Shown here: positions 6,705-14,330 of the stretch, one piece after another | How positions within the stretch are numbered: position 1 is the first letter of the stretch | How the letters are laid out: each line of letters starts with the position of its first letter | Assembly (NCBI GenBank): GCA_964534765.1 | Contig: CAZHRJ010000034.1 | Span: 1-24,683, forward strand | DNA: 24,683 bases | DNA from: CAZHRJ01 sp964534765 | Lineage (GTDB): Bacteria > Lindowbacteria > 2-12-FULL-62-27 | Direction of reading: 5' to 3' | Notes under the pieces: model-generated | Told to the model about the DNA's origin: nothing | Seen by the model: the letters and a program-made list of their open reading frames with translations, nothing else | Databases searched by the model: none | Position numbers and translations under genes: made by a program

Positions 6705-8485
6705 ACTCGGGCGCGAGGTCTTTCTATTTTAAACTCTTCGTGGCGGGGCTCATGGTTCTTGCGCCGGCGGGGGCGTTCAGCGTCTATACCAATTATCAGC
6801 GCTTGGAAGGACTCCTGGATCAGCAGCTGATCGAGTCCTTTAAATCCGTCGGCAGCCAGATCCTGGACCCGCTGGCCAATCCGGTCGATCTCCATTCGCG
6901 CTTCGCAACGGTTGCCGAACAAACGCTCGACCGGCAAAGCGACGCCAGCCCGTCGATCGAGTTCGTTCAGGCGGCGCTCTATCGGCGGGGCGACCGCACC
7001 GGCGACTGGCAAATGGCCTTTTCGGTTCAGATGGATAAACTCTCCGCGCTCCCCTTTCTGCCGGCCAATTCATTCCGGGAACAGGAGTTCCATTCTCTCC
7101 GGCGGCTGGATCAGCGGCGATTCACCTATATCTTCCCGGCCACACCCAAATCGCCGGAGTATCTTTTGCTGATCCAGGCCAATGACGAATCGCGCCAGGA
7201 TTACCTCACACAAACGATGATCCGGGACAGCCTCTTCTGGCTGATCGCCGGGGCGGCTCTTCTGGCCTTTATTGGATTTCTCCATCACGCCGAAATCCGC
7301 ATCCCGCTCCGGGACCTGACCCTGTCCATCAGCCAGAACCGAAAGGCCGGGCTTGATCCGGAGGATTTTGGCGATTTGGCCGACCTGGTCCGGGCGATCG
7401 AGGAACTGCGGGGCGGTGATGACAACGCATCGAAAGACATGGTCGACGCCGCCACCGGCTGGCCCGATGAGTCGGTCTCCGCCCGGATGTACGAGATGGC
7501 GAAAAAAACCCGCGAGGAACAGATGGTGGTGTTCTTTCATGCCAACTTCTCCCGCGACTACATCCACGCGTTCGGCCGGGCCAACCGCGGTGTCATCAAG
7601 AAAATGGCGACGGCGGCCATTGACGCGGCAATGGGCAAAAACTGCCCCAAGGCAATCACGGAGGATTTGTATTTCGTGGTGGTCGCCCGACCCGCCGATA
7701 TCGGCACGGGATTCGAAAAGGCGCGAAAAACTTTCAACGAGCAAATCCTCACCCTCTACGAGCTGGGTCAGGGCCGGCAGGTGCCCATTCAGACTCTCTC
7801 CGCGGTCGCGGTCTCGACCGAGTATGAGGAGACTCCCAATTTCAGCCGCGCCCTGGAGCTGGTGGAGCGGATATGGCCGTCGATCGGCGATCCCAAGCGC
7901 GGCGGGTACGCTGTGATCAATGCGGAGGGCCGGATCGAGGGACCCGACATGGCCCAGCCGATCTCCGTCGCCGATGTTCCAGCAGCCGCGCGCTCGGCAG
8001 CCACTCCGGCAAGGCCGGCCAAATCTGACAGCGCCGCCGATACACTCGAGCCGGCGCTTGCTCGAAAAATGTTCATCGTCAAACTCTGCCGGCTCGGCGG
8101 GATCAAACCGAGGCTGGCGGCCCAGGTTTATTCCGCCGGCTGGCATCGGCCGGATCTGCTCCTCCAGACAAAAATCCAGGAACTCTCGGCCAAGGCCGGC
8201 ATCGAGGCCAAGGAAGCATCGGACTTGATCGCGGCCATCCGAAAACTTCCCAAAGATAAACTCGCCTACGACACGGATGATTACCGGGAAGTCTTTGTGA
8301 CCGACGTGCGCATGATCCGCAAAATCCCGAGGGAATCCATCGCCCGTTGGTTCGACGCCGGATACCGACGCCTCGAAGACTTGCGGAATGTCAAAGCGGA
8401 TGATCTCATCAAACTGGACAGCACGATTCCGAAACAGGACATCGAGGAGGTTCTGACGAACATCCGCGCCTCGGCGTCGCGCTGA
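6701..8485 (+). CDS. Two-TM membrane protein with helix-hairpin-helix-like C-terminus
   Basis: A 594-aa protein I cannot assign to a named family. An N-terminal membrane helix (about 9-28), an extracytoplasmic region of about 150 residues and a second helix (about 178-195) give the topology of a sensor. The cytoplasmic part (about 200-420) starts with a short linker and may hold a degenerate nucleotide-cyclase-like fold: DLYFVVVARP, a long helix and then VPIQTLSAVAVSTEY resemble GGDEF order but lack the active-site loop. After an Ala/Pro linker (about 425-445) come two helical modules with hairpin-like turns, LGGIKPRLAAQVYSAGW and IPRESIARWFDAGYRRLEDL, resembling helix-hairpin-helix domains that bind DNA or proteins. 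It overlaps enolase by 4 nt. Function unknown; the domain reading is inference. Confidence 0.75.
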   Translation: MNSGARSFYFKLFVAGLMVLAPAGAFSVYTNYQRLEGLLDQQLIESFKSVGSQILDPLANPVDLHSRFATVAEQTLDRQSDASPSIEFVQAALYRRGDRTGDWQMAFSVQMDKLSALPFLPANSFREQEFHSLRRLDQRRFTYIFPATPKSPEYLLLIQANDESRQDYLTQTMIRDSLFWLIAGAALLAFIGFLHHAEIRIPLRDLTLSISQNRKAGLDPEDFGDLADLVRAIEELRGGDDNASKDMVDAATGWPDESVSARMYEMAKKTREEQMVVFFHANFSRDYIHAFGRANRGVIKKMATAAIDAAMGKNCPKAITEDLYFVVVARPADIGTGFEKARKTFNEQILTLYELGQGRQVPIQTLSAVAVSTEYEETPNFSRALELVERIWPSIGDPKRGGYAVINAEGRIEGPDMAQPISVADVPAAARSAATPARPAKSDSAADTLEPALARKMFIVKLCRLGGIKPRLAAQVYSAGWHRPDLLLQTKIQELSAKAGIEAKEASDLIAAIRKLPKDKLAYDTDDYREVFVTDVRMIRKIPRESIARWFDAGYRRLEDLRNVKADDLIKLDSTIPKQDIEEVLTNIRASASR

Positions 8486-8505
8486 ACGAAGGGTGAGGGA
8501 TTTCC

Positions 8506-9591
8506 ATGGCCGAAGAGTCTAAATCCGGGGAGGAACTTGATCTCTCCAATCTCGACTCGCTTCTCCAGGATCTAGAAAAAGATCTAGCATCCGCTCCCGT
8601 AGAACCCGATTCGGACCCATCCCACTCGTCGACGCCGCCGGCGGAGGTTCCCGAACTCGAACTCTTGGACATCGAATCCCCGGTGATGGTCACGGTCAAC
8701 GCGCCCAAACCGGCCGACGGCAGCCGGGTCAGCGCCTCCGCCGCCCCAAGTGCCGGTGTCTCCGACGCCGGCCCCACGCCCGCTCCTCACGCTGATCCGG
8801 CCGGCCAACCGCCCACCGGGTCACAAACGGCCGTCGCTCTTCTCGATGAATCTGAACTATCCGAGCCGGCCGAGGAACTGCTCGCCTCACCCGTGCGAAT
8901 GACCGACCGGGACGACGAAGACGATGACGATATGTTTACCGATGACGACGAGGAGACCTTCACTCCGCATCCGGTCCAAACCCACTCACTGGACGTCGAC
9001 CGGATGGATCAACCGTCTGCGCCCGAACCCCCCGCGCCGCCGCAGGCGGTCGTATCTGAAGCGCCGGCCGAGCCCGTCCCGGAAAAACCGGCTGAGCCCG
9101 TTGCGCCGGCGGCCGAGACGGCGTTTGAAGACGCGATTGAGCAGGACAGTCCGCCCAAGGCGCCCGTCGCGACCGAAGCCGTGGAAGAAGATCTGTCCTT
9201 TGTCGAGGCGCTGGAGGCCGATGAAGGTATGTCGCGCCCCATGACCGCCGAGACTCCAGCGCCGTCGGGCGCGGCGGAGCCGCAAAAATCCGCGGAGGCG
9301 TTGCCGGTCACGATCCGGCCCGACGCGGCAGCCCCGGATGAGCCGCCTCTGACGCCCGCGGCGTTCGGAGACGCTCTCAGAAAGAAGGACTACGAACTGG
9401 CCGCTAGAATCGGCAAAGCCATCCGGTCGACCGACTCGCAGGCCGAATTGCGAATCAATCTCGCGGGCGCCCTGTTCTATGCCGATCTTCGGGCGGAAGC
9501 CGAGCAGGAACTGCTGGCGGTACTGGAACAGCATCCCTACCACATCCTTGCCCGGCGAAACCTTGAGATGGTCCGCGCCGCGCGTGCCTGA
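8506..9591 (+). CDS. Acidic, Pro/Ala-rich protein with TPR-like C-terminus
   Basis: A 361-aa protein of unknown function. Residues 1-275 are low-complexity and probably disordered, dominated by Pro, Ala, Glu and Asp. They include an intensely acidic patch around 132-149 (DRDDEDDDDMFTDDDEE) and repeated A-E-P-V/P-E-K-P segments. The C-terminal 80 residues fold differently: AFGDALRKKDYELAARIGKAI followed by LRINLAGALFYADLRAEAEQ and a third helix looks like one to two tetratricopeptide repeats. No signal peptide or membrane segment is present. It starts at ATG 8506 behind GTGAGGGA, 20 nt after the helix-hairpin-helix protein, and belongs to the enolase operon. A long disordered acidic arm plus TPR suggests an adaptor or scaffold, but this is a guess. 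Confidence 0.72.
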   Translation: MAEESKSGEELDLSNLDSLLQDLEKDLASAPVEPDSDPSHSSTPPAEVPELELLDIESPVMVTVNAPKPADGSRVSASAAPSAGVSDAGPTPAPHADPAGQPPTGSQTAVALLDESELSEPAEELLASPVRMTDRDDEDDDDMFTDDDEETFTPHPVQTHSLDVDRMDQPSAPEPPAPPQAVVSEAPAEPVPEKPAEPVAPAAETAFEDAIEQDSPPKAPVATEAVEEDLSFVEALEADEGMSRPMTAETPAPSGAAEPQKSAEALPVTIRPDAAAPDEPPLTPAAFGDALRKKDYELAARIGKAIRSTDSQAELRINLAGALFYADLRAEAEQELLAVLEQHPYHILARRNLEMVRAARA

Positions 9592-9706
9592 AAGCCGGCC
9601 GGATTGAGAGGGACTTGCCTAAAGTTTTCCGCGAAAATCACCGAAACGATGAACAGAGGGACAAACCGGTCAGGGCCGGATGATCTCAGCTCAGGGGGGG
9701 AACTCG

Positions 9707-9913
9707 GTGACCAAACAGGAATTTCAGTCTTACATGCGCAATCAGGTGAAGGAAATCGGGTCCTATCGGGAAAAACTGGCCACCCGGTACGCGAGACAGA
9801 TTTCCCGGAACGAAGCCGCTAGCAAGTGGATCCGGGAATTTGCCGAAGATTTCAACGCCGAATACATCAAGAAACTCCCAAAACCCGTCGTTCATTCTTT
9901 CCGCCGGCGATAA
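9707..9913 (+). CDS. Small charged helical protein, 68 aa
   Basis: A short protein, unrecognised, predicted to be mostly helical and basic. It has a Trp-containing core, ASKWIREFAEDFNAEYIKKL, and an Arg-rich end. I chose GTG 9707 over ATG 9680 because AGGGGGGG (9693-9700) sits 6 nt upstream, an excellent ribosome site. It follows the acidic protein after a 115-nt gap. Its 3' end overlaps the annotated 5' end of the PhnD-like lipoprotein by up to 88 nt, depending on which start that gene uses. Short WI-x-x-[FY]-A helical proteins of this kind are common in bacteria, but no role can be given. Confidence 0.6.
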   Translation: MTKQEFQSYMRNQVKEIGSYREKLATRYARQISRNEAASKWIREFAEDFNAEYIKKLPKPVVHSFRRR

Positions 9914-10932
9914 TTCCCGCGCCGGCGCGCGGTCTCGCACTCTTTTGTCTCTTCGGCTGGCTCTCGGCCTGCGGCGGCTCCCCGCCCGGCGGCGGCACTC
10001 CGGCCGACCATCCACAACGTGTGTTTGCTTCGAAAGATACCGCAGCCGCCGGGCCGATCGTGTCCGGAGACGAGTCAATGCCAAATTCCATCCAGTCCAT
10101 TCGATTCGGACGTGTGCCTTATGGAGCCTATGGAGACATGTATCGGGATCACCAGGGATTGCTGGAGTATTTGTCCGGATCGATTCAAAAAAAAGTCGAC
10201 TTGGTTTTGTTCGCCAACTACGGCGCCATGGTTCAGGCCATCCGGGAAGGTTCGCTGGAACTGGCGTGGCTTGGACCCCTGGCCTATCTTGAGGCCGAAT
10301 CGGCTCTCCAGAGTGAATCCGGCGGACACTACGAACTGGTGCCGATCGTCAAACCTCGGCGGCGAGGCCGAAGCGACTACGCGGCGGAAATCATCGTTCG
10401 GAAAGATTCAGGCATTGACACCATCGGCGAGCTGGCCGGGAGGCGCCTCGCCTGTGTCGACACCGAGTCGACCGCGGGGCATCTGCTGGCGGTCGCCCAT
10501 CTCATCAAATCGGGCATCTCGGTCGAGGATCCGCTTTTTCAGCGCCGTTACTTTGTCAATCAGTACGGTAACGTCGTCCTATCGGTCCTGTTCGGCAAAT
10601 ACGACGCCGGCGCGGTCTTTGAGGGAGCGCCGGCCGTGTTTTTGAAGGGGCGGGAAAAAGACCGCCTGGTGGAGCTGAACGTCCTCACCCGGTCCGATCC
10701 GGTCCCCTATGAGCCCATCGCCGCGGTCGTCGGCGGCCGGCTGCGCGGGCCGGACGCGGAACGGTTTCAGCGGCTCTTTCTGGATCTTGAGGGCCGCCCG
10801 GAACTTTTGAAAAATTTGCAGGTGGACGGATTTGTCCGGGCTTCCGCAGCCGAATACGGGCCGATCCGGGAAATCGTCAAACTCGCCGCGGCGGTTCGAG
10901 GAAAAGAGAGTCCCCATGCCGTTCTTCCGTAG
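9826..10932 (+). CDS. PhnD-like periplasmic substrate-binding lipoprotein
   Basis: A solute-binding protein of the phosphate/phosphite/phosphonate (PhnD) class. The lipoprotein signal GLALFCLFGWLSAC ends at C49. The mature part has the family order: IRFGRVPYGAYGDMYRDHQG, LEYLSG, VDLVLFANYGAMVQAIREGSLELAWLGPLAYL, IIVRKDSGI, IGELAGRRLACVDTESTAGHLLA and FGKYDAGAVFEGAPAVF. No permease or ATPase gene is next to it. Instead it overlaps a membrane diguanylate cyclase by 17 nt, so it probably presents a ligand to that sensor rather than to a transporter. The start is doubtful. The GTG at 9826 gives a 35-residue basic tail before the signal and overlaps the small gene upstream. A shorter start near 9910-9913 would need ATA or ATT. 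Confidence 0.85.
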   Translation: MDPGICRRFQRRIHQETPKTRRSFFPPAIIPAPARGLALFCLFGWLSACGGSPPGGGTPADHPQRVFASKDTAAAGPIVSGDESMPNSIQSIRFGRVPYGAYGDMYRDHQGLLEYLSGSIQKKVDLVLFANYGAMVQAIREGSLELAWLGPLAYLEAESALQSESGGHYELVPIVKPRRRGRSDYAAEIIVRKDSGIDTIGELAGRRLACVDTESTAGHLLAVAHLIKSGISVEDPLFQRRYFVNQYGNVVLSVLFGKYDAGAVFEGAPAVFLKGREKDRLVELNVLTRSDPVPYEPIAAVVGGRLRGPDAERFQRLFLDLEGRPELLKNLQVDGFVRASAAEYGPIREIVKLAAAVRGKESPHAVLP

Positions 10933-12550
10933 AGCCCATGACTTCATCCTCAGCCTCTCCATCCGCTGGAAAATTTTCCTCTCCATGATGCTCGTCGCCA
11001 TCGGTATCACCGCCGGCGTCGGGCAGTTCGCGGTCTGGCAGCAGGAGGAGGTCATCAAGCGCAATGTCGAATCGACCGGGATCTTTATCGCGTCGAGCAT
11101 TTCCGACAACATCGCCAAGCCGCTGGCGTTGAGCCAGTATTTTGAAATTCGCGAAATGATCAGCAGCATCGCCAAAAAGGATGACCGGATACGGCTCATC
11201 ACCGTCACCGACCTGGCGACCCCGCGCAGCGAGGTCGTCGCCGTCGTGGGTGAGGAATCCTGGATTGACGGAACGAAAGAAATCTATTCCAACCGGGTCG
11301 TCCAGATGGGCGGGGTTGAGCAGTATATTTTCTTTGAGCCCGTTCAGATCCGCGGCGTCCAAAAACTTCTCGGTACGGTACGGGTCGGCATGTCCCTCGA
11401 GTTCATGTACGACCGCCTCAAACTCACACGCGACAGCATGATCGCCATCATGATCATCGCCGTCGCCGCCGCTCTCCTGCTCGCCTTCGTCATCTCCGAT
11501 ACCGTCCTCAAACCCCTCCGCAGCCTGACTCGGGGCATTTTGAAAATCGCCGGGGGAGAGTTTTCGCACAGAATCGAGGTCGAAGGCCGGGACGAGACCG
11601 GAGTCCTGGCGGCCATGTTCAACCACATGACCGTCAATTTGATGACCCTTCAGGAAATATCCGCCATTCTCAACGAAGAGGGCGGTCCTCAGGAAGTACT
11701 CGAGTCCGTCATCGCGAGAATCACCCGGAGCGTCGCTGGAAAAACCGGCGCCATGGTCTTTCACGGACTCGACGGACAGGAACTCGTCGCCGGGGGCCCG
11801 GACGAAACCGCGCTGTTTTATCTTCGTCAGCTCAGATCCGCCGGCCGGCGGGAGGTCGACCAGAGACCGGTGCCCCTGCGTGAGCCGGGCCGGCTGTGTT
11901 TTCCATTTTTTTCGGAGGGGGAAGTCACCGGCGGCATATGGTTGGCGGCGGAGTCTGCGGCGACGATCGGCGAGATCGACGAGCGGCTCATGAGCGGTGT
12001 CGCCGATCAGCTCGAAACCACCCTGTCCAAACTCGAATTCCAATTCCGCGCCGTCACGGATGCCATGACCGGCCTCTACAATCACCGGTATTTCCAGCAG
12101 GAAATCTCGCGCCTCATCGACCGCAGCCATCGGCTGGGTCGGGCCTTCACGCTCATCATGGCCGACATCGATCATTTCAAAAACGTCAACGACCGATTCG
12201 GCCATCCCCAGGGCGATATCGTTCTTCGGGCAGTCGCCGGCGCCATCAAAAAATCGATACGCGGCAAGATCGATGTCCCGTGCCGATATGGCGGGGAGGA
12301 ATTCGCCGTCCTTTTGCCGGACACGCCGATCGAGGGCGGAAAAATATTCGCCGAACGGCTCCGCAGGGCCGTGGAGGAACTCAGCTTTGACTTTGACGGC
12401 ACTTCCATTCGATGCACAATCTCCATCGGTATCGCGACTTTCCCGGAAGCCGCCGGGGACAAGCGGCCCCTTATCGACATCGCCGACCGGGCTCTTTATA
12501 TGGCGAAAGAATCGGGCCGGAACAACGTCAGAACATACAGAGATGTCTGA
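10916..12550 (+). CDS. Membrane diguanylate cyclase with periplasmic sensor, HAMP and GGDEF
   Basis: A 544-aa sensor enzyme making cyclic di-GMP from two GTP. Order: membrane helix 20-41, a CACHE-like periplasmic domain (42-172), membrane helix 174-194, a HAMP linker (195-245, LKPLRSLTRGI... FSHRIEVEGRDETGVL), a GAF-like region (246-370) and a C-terminal GGDEF domain. The active site is intact: GLYNHRYF, ADIDHFKNVNDRFGH and RYGGEEF (GGEEF at 459-463). The inhibitory RxxD site is absent; the position reads GKID. Product feedback is therefore probably lost. I chose ATG 10916 with AGGAAA upstream, inside the end of the PhnD-like gene. The overlap and the periplasmic domain suggest that the binding protein delivers the signal. 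Confidence 0.92.
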   Translation: MPFFRRAHDFILSLSIRWKIFLSMMLVAIGITAGVGQFAVWQQEEVIKRNVESTGIFIASSISDNIAKPLALSQYFEIREMISSIAKKDDRIRLITVTDLATPRSEVVAVVGEESWIDGTKEIYSNRVVQMGGVEQYIFFEPVQIRGVQKLLGTVRVGMSLEFMYDRLKLTRDSMIAIMIIAVAAALLLAFVISDTVLKPLRSLTRGILKIAGGEFSHRIEVEGRDETGVLAAMFNHMTVNLMTLQEISAILNEEGGPQEVLESVIARITRSVAGKTGAMVFHGLDGQELVAGGPDETALFYLRQLRSAGRREVDQRPVPLREPGRLCFPFFSEGEVTGGIWLAAESAATIGEIDERLMSGVADQLETTLSKLEFQFRAVTDAMTGLYNHRYFQQEISRLIDRSHRLGRAFTLIMADIDHFKNVNDRFGHPQGDIVLRAVAGAIKKSIRGKIDVPCRYGGEEFAVLLPDTPIEGGKIFAERLRRAVEELSFDFDGTSIRCTISIGIATFPEAAGDKRPLIDIADRALYMAKESGRNNVRTYRDV

Positions 12551-12555
12551 CGACC

Positions 12556-12571
12556 TGGCATCGGTGTTGAA
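12556..12571 (+). promoter_or_regulatory. Weak sigma54-like element before glnA
   Basis: TGGCA (12556-12560) and TTGAA (12567-12571) place GG and GA ten nucleotides apart, the spacing of -24/-12 promoters, about 85 nt before glnA. The -12 element should read GC and does not. Nitrogen-regulated glnA genes are often sigma54-dependent, which is why it is listed; the match alone is poor. Confidence 0.2.
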
Positions 12572-12605
12572 TTGATGTCGGGAATGATGTAAAAGGCAGG
12601 CTTTA

Positions 12606-12624
12606 TGCCGGCCATGCGCCGGCA
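12606..12624 (+). promoter_or_regulatory. Hairpin in the glnA leader
   Basis: TGCCGGC (12606-12612) and GCCGGCA (12618-12624) form a perfect 7-bp stem with a 5-nt loop. It lies 56 nt after the diguanylate cyclase stop and 32 nt before the glnA start. No U-run follows, so it is not a classical terminator on either strand. It may stabilise an mRNA end or take part in leader control. Confidence 0.4.
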
Positions 12625-12656
12625 ATTAGGATTTGAGTGACCCTTAAGGAGGCGTT

Positions 12657-14102
12657 ATGTTGAACACAAAAAAGAACACCAAGGCGGTGGCGGCGCTGGC
12701 AAAGAAGCACGGCGCGAAAGTGGTCGATTTCCGGTTCACCGATTTGCTTGGAACCTGGCAACATTACACCCTTCACATCGACCAGCTCGATGATGGCACG
12801 TTCGCCAGCGGCGTTGGATTCGATGGATCGTCCATCCGCGGGTTCCAGGCCATCCACGAATCCGACATGCTTCTTATGCCGGACCCCGACACCGCCTTCA
12901 TCGATCCGCTCCTTCAGGTACCAACCCTTGTTCTCATTTGCAATATCTCCGACCCACTGACACGAAAATTCTACTCCCGCGATCCCCGCCATGTCGGCCA
13001 GAAAGCGGAGGACCATTTGATTAAAAGCGGCATCGCCGGTTCGACTCTCTGGGGTCCGGAGGCCGAATTTTTTGTTTTTGACAGCGTCCGATTCGAAAAC
13101 AATCAAAACTCCTGTTTCTACGAAATCGATTCCGTCGAGGGAATCTGGAACAGCGGACGCGACGAATCTCCCAATCTCGGCTACAAGCCGCGGTACAAGG
13201 AAGGCTACTTCCCCTGCCCGCCGACCGACACGCTCATGGATTTCCGGTCCGAGGTCCTCCTCAAATGCCGGTCGATCGGGATCGACTGTTTTCTCCATCA
13301 TCATGAAGTCGCCACAGCCGGCCAGGGAGAAATCGGCGTCGGCGCTCGGGCTCTCATCGCCGCAGGTGATCAGCTGATAGCGTACAAGTACATGATCAAA
13401 AACATCGCGCGCGCCAAAAACAAAACAGTCACCTTCATGCCCAAACCCATATTCGGTGACAACGGCAACGGCATGCATACTCATCAGAGTCTCTGGAAAG
13501 GATCGACCAATCTGTTCTATGACGCCAAGGGATACGCCGGTCTCTCCAAACTGGCCCTCTGGTATGTCGGCGGACTTCTGAAGCACGCGCCGGCGCTCTG
13601 CGCGATCTGCAGCCCGACGACGAATTCCTACAAGCGGCTGGTGCCGGGATATGAGGCGCCGGTCAACCTGGCCTATTCCAAACGAAACCGCTCCGCAGCC
13701 GTCCGGATACCGACCTATACCGTGAGTGATCCGAAAGTGGAGGCGAGAACCAAGCGAATCGAATATCGGCCGCCGGACCCGTCCTGCAATCCGTATCTGG
13801 CGTTCGCGGCGCTTCTGATGGCCGGCATCGATGGCGTCCAAAACCGGATCGATCCGGGCAAACCGGTCGACCGGGACATTTTTGAAATGCATGGCGGTGA
13901 ACTCGCCCGGATCCCACAGGTCCCCGGCTCGATCGAGGAGGCCCTGACGCACCTTGAAAAGGACAGCGCATTTCTATTGAAGGGCGGCGTATTCACGGAG
14001 GATCTGTTGGAAATGTGGATCAGTCACAAGCGGAAAAAAGAGGCCGATTTCGTGCGGCTCCGGCCGCATCCGGCGGAGTTCCATCTCTACTATGACTGCT
14101 GA
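12657..14102 (+). CDS. glnA: Glutamine synthetase, type I
   Basis: A 481-aa glutamine synthetase making Gln from Glu, NH3 and ATP; these enzymes are dodecamers in the cytoplasm. Family motifs in order: VDFRFTDLLGTWQH, GFDGSSIRGFQ, WGPEAEFFVFD (metal Glu), HHHEVATAGQGEIG, GDNGNGMHTHQSLW, LVPGYEAPVNLAYSKRNRSA, RIEYRPPDPSCNPYLAFAA and VRLRPHPAEFHLYY at the end. It has the insert region (GIWNSGRD...YFPCPPTD) typical of the beta subtype. The residue that adenylylating enzymes modify (Tyr397 in E. coli, in NLYDLPPEE) is Phe here, in DIFEMHGGE, so that switch is missing. AAGGAGG lies 4 nt before ATG. It stands alone: a hairpin precedes it and a convergent tRNA follows. Confidence 0.96.
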   Translation: MLNTKKNTKAVAALAKKHGAKVVDFRFTDLLGTWQHYTLHIDQLDDGTFASGVGFDGSSIRGFQAIHESDMLLMPDPDTAFIDPLLQVPTLVLICNISDPLTRKFYSRDPRHVGQKAEDHLIKSGIAGSTLWGPEAEFFVFDSVRFENNQNSCFYEIDSVEGIWNSGRDESPNLGYKPRYKEGYFPCPPTDTLMDFRSEVLLKCRSIGIDCFLHHHEVATAGQGEIGVGARALIAAGDQLIAYKYMIKNIARAKNKTVTFMPKPIFGDNGNGMHTHQSLWKGSTNLFYDAKGYAGLSKLALWYVGGLLKHAPALCAICSPTTNSYKRLVPGYEAPVNLAYSKRNRSAAVRIPTYTVSDPKVEARTKRIEYRPPDPSCNPYLAFAALLMAGIDGVQNRIDPGKPVDRDIFEMHGGELARIPQVPGSIEEALTHLEKDSAFLLKGGVFTEDLLEMWISHKRKKEADFVRLRPHPAEFHLYYDC

Positions 14103-14124
14103 AGATTTGACCGGGTTGGCACAA

Positions 14125-14198
14125 CGGGGACGACGGGGCTCGAACCCGCGACCTTCGGCTTGACAGGCCGATGTGCTAGCCAGCTGCACCACGTCCCC
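14125..14198 (-). tRNA. tRNA-Asp (GUC)
   Basis: A complete 74-nt cloverleaf on the minus strand. The 7-bp acceptor stem is GGGGACG/CGTCCCC with discriminator G. The D arm is GTGC/GCAC. The anticodon stem is TCGGC/GCCGA with loop CTGTCAA, giving anticodon GUC. The T arm is GCGGG-TTCGAGC-CCCGT. The 3' CCA is not encoded (the next bases read TTG on the gene strand). G73 and GUC are aspartate identity elements. It ends 22 nt from the glnA stop, converging on it. Confidence 0.97.
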
Positions 14199-14213
14199 AA
14201 ACTGACTCATTAA

Positions 14214-14242
14214 AGTCTATGTCACTCCATCCCATTTGACAA
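14214..14242 (-). promoter_or_regulatory. Probable promoter of tRNA-Asp
   Basis: On the minus strand, TTGTCA (14242-14237), a 17-nt spacer and TAGACT (14219-14214) precede the tRNA. The start would be near 14207, leaving about 9 nt of leader. It matches 5/6 and 4/6 to sigma70 consensus and sits where a tRNA promoter should be. Confidence 0.5.
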
Positions 14243-14253
14243 GCCCGTACCTG

Positions 14254-14282
14254 TTGACGAACTTATCGAGCTGTGCTTTACT
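14254..14282 (+). promoter_or_regulatory. Probable promoter of the aldehyde dehydrogenase gene
   Basis: TTGACG (14254-14259), a 17-nt spacer and TTTACT (14277-14282) face away from the tRNA promoter. Start near 14289 would give a leader of about 40 nt with AAGGAGAGG before the GTG. It matches 5/6 and 4/6 to consensus. Confidence 0.45.
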
Positions 14283-14330
14283 CCCACTCTGTTGCGCTGG
14301 GCATCCATCGACCGCAAAGGAGAGGTTACC

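Noticed and set aside
10877..12625. 582-codon minus-strand frame opposite the diguanylate cyclase
   Set aside because: It has the low-complexity Asp/Gly/His content of an antisense shadow. The plus strand carries intact HAMP and GGEEF motifs.
12603..13952. 449-codon minus-strand frame opposite glnA
   Set aside because: It is antisense to glutamine synthetase, which has all its motifs; no independent signals.
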